Assembly (NCBI RefSeq): GCF_001425175.1
Contig: NZ_LMDV01000002.1
Location: 1-52,192, forward strand
Direction of reading: 5' to 3'
DNA: 52,192 bases
From: Nocardioides sp. Root1257
GTDB lineage: Bacteria > Actinomycetota > Actinomycetes > Propionibacteriales > Nocardioidaceae
Part shown: in pieces, positions 45,570-52,192 of the stretch
Layout: each line of letters begins with the position of its first letter
Numbering within the stretch: position 1 is the first letter of the stretch
Translations under genes and position numbers: made by a program
The notes under the pieces: generated by a model
Told to the model about the DNA's origin: nothing
The model's database searches: none
The model's input: the letters and a program-made list of their open reading frames with translations, nothing else

Positions 45570-45820
45570 CCCGCCTCCTCGACCTGGAGACCTCGCCGCG
45601 GCGCCGCGCCCCCTCACGGCCCCGCGCGAACGAATCCTTCAGTCTGGCAAGAACGGTTCGCCCGCGGCCGATATCGCGCGGATATACCCAACTTTGGGGC
45701 AGACATCACGACGCCGGCGACGTAAGGAACCGCGGTCACGCCCTCGTCACGCTGGTGTCACGCGGGGCTCGCTCTCATGTCCGCCTCATTCCACCGCGCC
45801 ACGTGGGGAGGTGAACACCA
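45570..45820. promoter_or_regulatory. Divergent control region of the peptide locus
   Basis: This 251-nt gap separates the SARP-type gene from the first peptide gene and holds no gene. Its centre is less GC-rich than the surroundings and carries two GATAT units in direct orientation, 45670-45674 and 45681-45685, spaced 11 bp start to start. That spacing is usual for SARP binding sites. The right end has GGGGAGGTGAACACCA, a strong ribosome-binding site for the first peptide. Confidence 0.55.
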
Positions 45821-46018
45821 ATGCGCAGGGAACTGTCCATCGCAGAGCTCGAGAGCGAGCACACCGAGCTGCTTCCGCCCCGGGAGACGCTCTTCTTCGG
45901 CAACACCAACTGGGCGTCGGTCATGGCGTCCAACTCGTCACTGGCACTCAACGCGGCGTCGCTGTACTCCGCCGCCAACAGTGCGGCAGTCCAGACGATC
46001 ACCGTCAGCCAGGGCTGA
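45821..46018 (+). CDS. Putative ribosomal peptide precursor 1 (leader-core)
   Basis: A 65-residue peptide. Residues 6-24 (SIAELESEHTELLPPRETL) match the start of the next peptide and look like a leader; the core (25-65) is rich in Asn, Ala and Ser, with Asn38, Asn44, Asn53 and Gln58 at the same spacing as in the second peptide. It has no Cys and no signal peptide. A strong GGGGAGGTGAAC site is upstream. The two peptides, read with the M50-ATPase gene that follows, suggest a processed or exported product. I know of no characterised family. Confidence 0.78.
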   Translation: MRRELSIAELESEHTELLPPRETLFFGNTNWASVMASNSSLALNAASLYSAANSAAVQTITVSQG

Positions 46019-46032
46019 CGCACCACGCGTGG

Positions 46033-46051
46033 CCTCCCGCTCGTCGGGAGG
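46033..46051 (+). terminator. Hairpin between the two peptide genes
   Basis: CCTCCCG / CGGGAGG, a 7-bp perfect stem with a 5-nt loop, directly after a palindrome CCACGCGTGG (46023-46032). There is no T tract. It may protect or attenuate the transcript; as a terminator it is weak. Confidence 0.45.
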
Positions 46052-46097
46052 TCACGCCGGCACCGGTCCCCCACACCGCGGGAAGGAGGTGAACGAG

Positions 46098-46307
46098 ATG
46101 TCCCGTCCAGAGATGGCCATCGCAGAGCTCGACGCAGAGGTAGCGGTGCCGCTCCCCCGTCGCGAGACGCTGAGCTGCCAGTTCGCGTGCGTCAACGTCA
46201 GCAACGTGATCGGCGTCAACCTCGCGATCGCGATCAACGCCGCCACCATCAACTCGCAGGCGAACGCACTCGCCATGCAGTACCTCGCCTCCGTCCACGT
46301 GTCCTGA
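46098..46307 (+). CDS. Putative ribosomal peptide precursor 2 (leader-core)
   Basis: A 69-residue peptide with AAGGAGGTGAACGAG just before ATG 46098. The leader region (AIAELDAEVAVPLPRRETL) shares IAEL, an acidic run, LPxRETL and spacing with peptide 1. The core contains Cys27 and Cys31 (SCQFACVN), which peptide 1 lacks, then VNLAIAINAATINSQANALA with Asn41, Asn47, Asn56 and Gln61 three positions on from their peptide 1 equivalents. The core is hydrophobic enough to insert in or cross a membrane, but there is no Sec-type basic start. Confidence 0.8.
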   Translation: MSRPEMAIAELDAEVAVPLPRRETLSCQFACVNVSNVIGVNLAIAINAATINSQANALAMQYLASVHVS

Positions 46308-46312
46308 TCCGG

Positions 46313-46332
46313 CGCCTGACTCCGATCAGGCG
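46313..46332 (+). terminator. Hairpin between peptide 2 and the protease-ATPase gene
   Basis: CGCCTGA / TCAGGCG, a 7-bp perfect stem with a 6-nt loop, five nt after the peptide 2 stop codon. It could end or thin out the peptide transcript so that much more peptide than processing enzyme is made. There is no T tract, so its strength is uncertain. Confidence 0.5.
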
Positions 46333-46397
46333 GTGGGTGTGTTGCTCTGGCGCACCCGCCGTCCTCACCCCTCTCCACCCCAGAGCACACCAGAGCG

Positions 46398-48704
46398 ATG
46401 AACCCAACGACTGCAGACCTTGCCGACCCGCCGCCCGCCACGGAGCGGCGGTGGCGTCGCGCGCTCGGCCTGCAGCTCCTCGGGCCGGTCCAGGGATCCG
46501 GGCTGCGTGACGTGGCCTACCTGGTACGCCGGAGCGACGACCAGGTCGTGCAGCTCTCCGAGCTGCTCCACCTGGTCGTCGTGCACGTGGAGCCACCCCG
46601 CTCCGCGATCGAGGTCGCGGCCGCCGTGAGCGCGTCGTACGGACGCACCCTCACGGTCGAGGGCCTCGAGCACCTCGTGACGACGCGGCTCCAGCCCCTC
46701 GGCCTGGTGCTGCCCGAGGCCGCCACGGAGATGGCCCGGCCGATGCGCGCCAGCCCCATCCTGGCGCTGACGGTGAAAGGCACCCTGCTGCCGGCCCGCT
46801 GGACGCGGCGCGTGGCAGCGCTGCTCAGCCCCACGCTGTGGCCGCCCTTCGTGGTCGCCGCCCTCGCGGGCCTGGTCGTGGCCGACTTCGTGCTGCTGAC
46901 CGGCGACGGCTTCTGGCCGGCCGTCGCCGAGGTGTTCGCGTCGCCGACCCTGGTGCTGGTGATCTACGCCGTGCTCACCGCGGCCGCGGTGGTCCACGAG
47001 CTCGGCCACGCGGCCGCCTGCCACTACGGCGGGGCCGACCCGGGCGACGTCGGCGTCGGGATCTACATCGTCTTCCCGGCGTTCTACACCGATGTCACCG
47101 ACTCCTACCGGCTGGGCCGTGCCGGGCGGGTGCGCACCGACCTCGGCGGGCTCTACTTCAACGTGCTGACCGTGCTGGTGCTGACGGTCGCCTACGTCAC
47201 CACCGACAACGGGCTGCTGCTCCTCTGCGCGCTCGTGCTGCAGGTGCAGATGCTCCAGCAGCTCATCCCGGTGGTCCGCTTCGACGGCTACTACGTCGTG
47301 ACCGACGTGGCCGGGGTCCCGGACCTCTTCGCGCGGGTCGGACCGGTGCTCCGCAGCCTGCGGCCGGGCCACCCGGCCGACCCGCGGGTGACCGAGCTGC
47401 GCCCGTACGCACGCCGGTTCGTGGCCGGGTGGGTGCTGGTCGTCGTACCGGTGCTGGCGTTCGCCGTGGGCTGGACGGTGTGGCACCTGCCCGAGTTCAC
47501 CGCCCGGGCCCGCGAGGGCATCCGGCTCCAGCAGACGGTGTTCGACCTGGCCTGGGAGATCCGCGACTGGCCGGCCATGGTGCTGGCGGTCATCTCGATC
47601 GCGCTGATCCTGCTCCCACTCGTCGGCGTCGCGGTCCTGCTGTGGCGCCTCGCCGCGTCGCTGGTCGGTTTCGTGCGCACCCGGATGGCGGCCCGCGCCG
47701 CGGCCTGGGAGGACCGGACGCTTCCCGGTCTCGACGTCCGCGGCATCGCGTTCACCGACCCGCCGCCCGCGGTGCTGTCCGCGGCCGACTTCACCGACTC
47801 GATCATGTACCGCTCACGACCGCCCGCCCCGGGACGCGGATGGCGGCGCGCCGTCTACGACGGCAGCGGGCACCTGGTCAACCCGGGACCCAGCGCGGTG
47901 GAGCAGCGCCGGCGCGAGCTCGAGCGGCGCCTGCGCACGCCCATCACCGGCTCGCGCCGGGTCGTGGTGATGAGCCGCAAGGGCGGCGTCGGCAAGACGA
48001 CCATCTCCCTGGCCCTCGGCAGCACCTTCGCGATGCTGCGCGGAGACCGGGTCATCGCGGTCGACGCCAACCCCGACGCGGGCAACCTCGCGCACCGCGT
48101 GGCCCCACCGCAGGAGCGCACCATCACCGACGTGCTCCGCGACCTCGAGTCGATCACCTCCTACGCCACCCTGCGTTCGTACACCGCGCAGGCCGAGGAG
48201 TCCCGGCTCGAGGTGCTCGCGTCGGACGACGACCCGCGGATCTGGACGGCGCTGGACCGCAACGACTACCACCGCCTCATCGATCTCCTCGACCGGTTCT
48301 ACAACCTGATCGTGCTCGACACCGGGACCGGGATCCTGGACAGCGCCAACCAGGGCCTGCTCACCGAGGCCGACCAGATCGTGCTCGTGGTGCGCCCGGG
48401 CATCGACGGGGGCCGCGCCGGCGCGCTCACCCTCGACTGGATGGACGAGCACGGCTTCGAGGACCTCGTGTCCCGGGCCGTGGTCGTGGTCAACGCGCAG
48501 CACAGTGGCTCCGCCCCGCCGGACCTGATGCGGCGCCACTTCGAAAAACGATGTGCCCACGTGGTGACCGTCCCCTGGGACGGCGCCCTCGAGCAAGGAG
48601 CCGTGACCGACATGTCCTCACTTCACCGCAAGACCCGGGACAGCCTCGTCGGCATCGCTGCCGCCGTGGCCGACAACTTCGCCCGGATGGACGACCAGCC
48701 GTGA
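46398..48704 (+). CDS. M50-type metalloprotease fused to a ParA/MinD-like ATPase
   Basis: A 768-residue protein. Residues about 35-110 form a peptide-binding-like N-terminal domain. Residues about 135-445 are polytopic membrane with the zinc motif AVVHELGHAAACHYGG (His200, Glu201, His204) and the third-ligand region VVRFDGYYVVTD (Asp296), as in 'peptide zinc metalloprotease' M50 proteins. Residues about 520-768 are a ParA/MinD-like ATPase with SRKGGVGKTT (Lys528 and Lys533), VIAVDANPDAGN and LIVLDTGTGI. The VIAVDANPD part closely resembles EspI-type ATPases of type VII secretion. It follows the two peptide genes and overlaps the next gene by 4 nt. I know of no characterised protein with this combination. 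Confidence 0.88.
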   Translation: MNPTTADLADPPPATERRWRRALGLQLLGPVQGSGLRDVAYLVRRSDDQVVQLSELLHLVVVHVEPPRSAIEVAAAVSASYGRTLTVEGLEHLVTTRLQPLGLVLPEAATEMARPMRASPILALTVKGTLLPARWTRRVAALLSPTLWPPFVVAALAGLVVADFVLLTGDGFWPAVAEVFASPTLVLVIYAVLTAAAVVHELGHAAACHYGGADPGDVGVGIYIVFPAFYTDVTDSYRLGRAGRVRTDLGGLYFNVLTVLVLTVAYVTTDNGLLLLCALVLQVQMLQQLIPVVRFDGYYVVTDVAGVPDLFARVGPVLRSLRPGHPADPRVTELRPYARRFVAGWVLVVVPVLAFAVGWTVWHLPEFTARAREGIRLQQTVFDLAWEIRDWPAMVLAVISIALILLPLVGVAVLLWRLAASLVGFVRTRMAARAAAWEDRTLPGLDVRGIAFTDPPPAVLSAADFTDSIMYRSRPPAPGRGWRRAVYDGSGHLVNPGPSAVEQRRRELERRLRTPITGSRRVVVMSRKGGVGKTTISLALGSTFAMLRGDRVIAVDANPDAGNLAHRVAPPQERTITDVLRDLESITSYATLRSYTAQAEESRLEVLASDDDPRIWTALDRNDYHRLIDLLDRFYNLIVLDTGTGILDSANQGLLTEADQIVLVVRPGIDGGRAGALTLDWMDEHGFEDLVSRAVVVVNAQHSGSAPPDLMRRHFEKRCAHVVTVPWDGALEQGAVTDMSSLHRKTRDSLVGIAAAVADNFARMDDQP

Positions 48705-49468
48705 GCGCGGGGACGACGCGCCGACGGACCGTGACCTCGGCCGTGCTCGCCGGCCTCGTGGTCGTCGCACTCGGGAGCGCATCGGCGCCTGCGGCCCATC
48801 CCGACCGGATGAGCCGCGACCTCGACCTGGCGGCCAGCGCCAACCCCTCCGCGGCCGACCCGGTCGTGTCCGACGACGCGTTCGACGACGACGTCGTGTC
48901 GTTCGCCCGCGCCGCGAAGTCGGACGTCACCGCGACCGGCTCGGCGATCTGCGACGGCTGCGACGCGTCGAGCACGGCTCTGGAGGTCCTCTACGTCAGC
49001 CACGCCCGCCGGGCCGGCCTGGACAACACCGCGGTCGCCTGGGCCCAGTCGTGCACCGACTGCATCGCGACGGCGCTCTCGGTGCAGGTCGTCGTCCTCC
49101 GGGGCGTGCCGTCGGTCGAGCCCAACAACCGCGCCCTCGCCGTCACGGCGGCGTGTGAGTCGTGCCGGGTGTCCGGCGTGGCGTTCCAGCTGGTCGTGTC
49201 CTCCCGCCGTGCGGGCCGACTCTCCGACGACGCCCTCGACGCCCTCCGCACGTGGGTCGACGAGCAGGCGGCAACGCTGCGCGCCCAGCTCGCGACGCCG
49301 ACGGACGAGACCGCCGCCCCCGAGGAGCCCACCCCCCGGCTGAGCAAGAGGCAGTCCGACCGGCGGGCCAAGCGGATCGCGAACTCCGCGCTCGGGACGC
49401 TCGAGGACCTGGTGACCGACGACCTGAACGCCGTGACCGTCGCCGCCGACGTGGAGCTCCGCCGCTGA
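48701..49468 (+). CDS. Secreted protein with three CxxC-headed repeats
   Basis: A 255-residue exported protein that starts at GTG 48701 (GTGA overlap with the protease-ATPase gene). A signal peptide covers about residues 1-32 (TSAVLAGLVVVALGSASAPA). Three repeats each start with a Cys pair: AICDGCDASSTALEVLYVS, SCTDCIATALSVQVVVLR and ACESCRVSGVAFQLVVSS, separated by turns with DNTAVAWAQ and NNRALAVTA. A basic C-terminal stretch (LSKRQSDRRAKRIA) and an acidic helix end it. The CxxC pairs may form disulfides, bind metal or act in thiol exchange. No known family is recognised. Confidence 0.8.
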   Translation: MSAGTTRRRTVTSAVLAGLVVVALGSASAPAAHPDRMSRDLDLAASANPSAADPVVSDDAFDDDVVSFARAAKSDVTATGSAICDGCDASSTALEVLYVSHARRAGLDNTAVAWAQSCTDCIATALSVQVVVLRGVPSVEPNNRALAVTAACESCRVSGVAFQLVVSSRRAGRLSDDALDALRTWVDEQAATLRAQLATPTDETAAPEEPTPRLSKRQSDRRAKRIANSALGTLEDLVTDDLNAVTVAADVELRR

Positions 49469-49477
49469 GCGCGGTCC

Positions 49478-51281
<1,804 letters not shown>

Positions 51282-51297
<16 letters not shown>

Positions 51298-51326
51298 CAG
51301 CGAAGGAGAAGCTGGCGCATCATCAT
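51282..51326 (-). CDS. leuL: leuA leader peptide
   Basis: A 14-codon frame MMMRQLLLRCRSEV on the minus strand, 70 nt upstream of leuA. It has three adjacent Leu codons (CTT CTC CTT), of which CTT is otherwise rare in this genome, so it would sense charged tRNA-Leu. The Leu codons lie just upstream of arm A of the attenuator. The first ATG is at 51326; 51323 and 51320 are in the same frame. Confidence 0.8.
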
Positions 51327-51377
51327 GACAACTCTCACCCTAGCCCACGGCCTCGCCGCACGGCGACGCGTCTCGCT

Positions 51378-51413
51378 GGTTGAGGAAGGCGCGCTGGCGC
51401 CTGTCTCGAAACC
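51378..51413. repeat. Dispersed palindromic repeat, copy 3
   Basis: GGTTGAGGAAGGCGCGCTGG then CGCCTGTCTCGAAACC. It is nearly the exact complement of the copy at 27339-27377. It lies in the gap between the leuA leader and the DUF222-type gene; the stretch 51414-51569 around it holds no gene I can support. Confidence 0.85.
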
Positions 51414-51569
51414 CCGGAAAGCCGAGCAGGGCGATGTGCGCGGCCCGCGGGTCCGCTCGGGTCGGCCGCCGACAGGCTAGTTACAGCGGGTGACGTCGGC
51501 GGTGGGTTGCGGTCCGCCGCCCGGCCTCCGGGTCTGCTCGAAATAGTTCGAACCAACCTCATGAATGAC

Positions 51570-51604
51570 TAGAACACCTGTTCGAATCATGGTAGGATCG
51601 AGCA
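51570..51604 (+). promoter_or_regulatory. LexA (SOS) box and promoter of the DUF222-type gene
   Basis: TAGAACACCTGTTCGA (51570-51585) matches the actinobacterial SOS box TCGAAC-N4-GTTCGA at all but one position, with the GAAC-N4-GTTC core intact. A -10-like TAGGAT lies at 51593-51598, 17 nt past the -35 position that the box covers. The start ATG follows 5 nt later, so the message may be leaderless. LexA would block the -35 region. Confidence 0.72.
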
Positions 51605-52192
51605 TGGCTCGACGCACCCCCACCCAGGACCCGCGGCTGCGGGATCTACTGACGAGCGCGTCTGAAGCCGACCTCGCCGAGCGACTGGCCGCAGCCCGGA
51701 AGTTCGAGCTCGCCGCACTCTGGGCCGAGGCCCACCCGGCGCCGGTCGAGGACGCGGTGGTCGACGAGCTCGGTGACCTGGTCATGTTCGGCGACCAGCC
51801 CATCACCCTGGCCGGCGAAGGCGCGCCCGGGATGAGCGAGTTCGCGGTCGCGGAGTTCACCGCCGCCTGCGGGATGTCCGCCTACCAGGGCCGCAACTTC
51901 CTCGGCGCCGCCCTCGAGGCCAAGTACCGCCTCCCGAAGATCTGGGCCAAGACCATGTCGGGTGAGATCCCGGTGTGGAAGGTCCGCCGGGTCACCGACC
52001 GCACCCACCGCCTCAACCCCACCGCCGCCGCCCACGTGGACCGGCAGCTGGCACCCGTCCTGGCGACCTGCTCGTGGGCGAAGGTCGAGTCGGAGGTCGA
52101 GACCGCCGCCGCCGTGGCCGACCCCGAGCACGCCGAAGGCGAACGCCTCGACTGCTCCGCCCAGGCACACCTCGACATCGCGTTGACCGACG
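51604..52192 (+). CDS. DUF222 / HNH-endonuclease-type protein (13E12-like), N-terminal part
   Basis: The frame is open from ATG 51604 to the right edge (196 residues seen), and the C-terminal HNH region, if present, lies beyond it. The visible part fits the DUF222 (13E12-repeat) family: EFAVAEFTAACGMSAYQGRN, FLGAALEAKYRLPKIW, SGEIPVWKVRRVTDRTHRL, AAAHVDRQLAPVL. These proteins are abundant in Nocardioides and mycobacteria and are often mobile. The function is unclear; some members are induced by DNA damage, in line with the SOS box here. Confidence 0.87.
   Translation, partial: MARRTPTQDPRLRDLLTSASEADLAERLAAARKFELAALWAEAHPAPVEDAVVDELGDLVMFGDQPITLAGEGAPGMSEFAVAEFTAACGMSAYQGRNFLGAALEAKYRLPKIWAKTMSGEIPVWKVRRVTDRTHRLNPTAAAHVDRQLAPVLATCSWAKVESEVETAAAVADPEHAEGERLDCSAQAHLDIALTD

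Noticed and set aside
45821..46307. The two peptides as a toxin-antitoxin pair or small membrane proteins
   Set aside because: They are homologous to each other with a shared leader, lack a basic Sec-type start, and lie directly before a membrane protease gene, which fits precursor peptides better.
51538..51551. A second LexA box, TCGAAATAGTTCGA
   Set aside because: The arms are 2 nt too close for the GAAC-N4-GTTC core and one arm lacks the C; kept only the box at 51570.

Overview
The window is chromosomal DNA of a high-GC actinobacterium, most likely a Nocardioidaceae member (Nocardioides or a close relative). The evidence is an actinobacterial 16S rRNA 5' end at the left edge, dense GC-ending codons with many GTG/TTG starts, actinobacterial gene orders (recO-uppS, znuACB-zur, glyS, dusB, dgt, dnaG), and palindromic repeats of a kind I associate with this family. 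The genus assignment is inference.

Layout. 1-600: start of an rRNA operon (minus) with its leader and a promoter. 601-8103: tyrS, a membrane Ser/Thr kinase, a large hybrid sensor kinase, two small membrane proteins and an aldo-keto reductase. 8261-9745: a frameshifted IS481-type element in a field of terminal-repeat copies, abutting a CAU tRNA gene. 9790-22175: tRNA-Asn, dnaG, a hydroxyacid dehydrogenase, an ArsR-like regulator divergent from an S41-type protein, dgt, an M15-like peptidase, dusB, a lipoprotein, glyS, and a small LuxR/monooxygenase cluster. 22287-25417: a zinc-uptake operon znuACB-zur with two Zur-type boxes at its start. 25432-33077: a secreted protein, an ECF-like sigma factor, a Pro/Thr-rich membrane protein, and three paralogous membrane histidine kinases in one transcription unit with uppS. 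33167-38428: an envelope glycan locus (two membrane or polyprenol-type glycosyltransferases, a methyltransferase, a GT4 enzyme, a flippase-like membrane protein). 38400-42484: recO, an alpha/beta hydrolase and a MASE1 sensor kinase. 42503-49468: the accessory locus of most interest. 49478-51326: leuA with a leader peptide and a switchable RNA leader. 51570-52192: an SOS box and the start of a DUF222/HNH-type gene that runs off the window.

The locus at 42503-49468 looks like an undescribed ribosomal-peptide processing and export system. Two tiny tandem genes, each behind a strong Shine-Dalgarno sequence, encode homologous peptides with a conserved leader ending in LPxRETL and an Asn/Ala-rich core. 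They are followed by one protein that joins an M50-type membrane metalloprotease (HELGH) to a C-terminal ParA/MinD-like ATPase (SRKGGVGKTT) resembling the type VII secretion-associated EspI ATPases. A translationally coupled secreted protein with three CxxC-headed repeats comes next. Divergently, a SARP/BTAD regulator with a transmembrane anchor and outer domain is paired with a large secreted Ig-like protein. Between the two arms lie direct GATAT repeats spaced 11 bp, the spacing typical of SARP operators. The proposed chain is: regulator switches on peptides; the protease-ATPase matures or exports them; the Cys-repeat and Ig-like proteins act outside the cell. That chain is inference from sequence and gene order.
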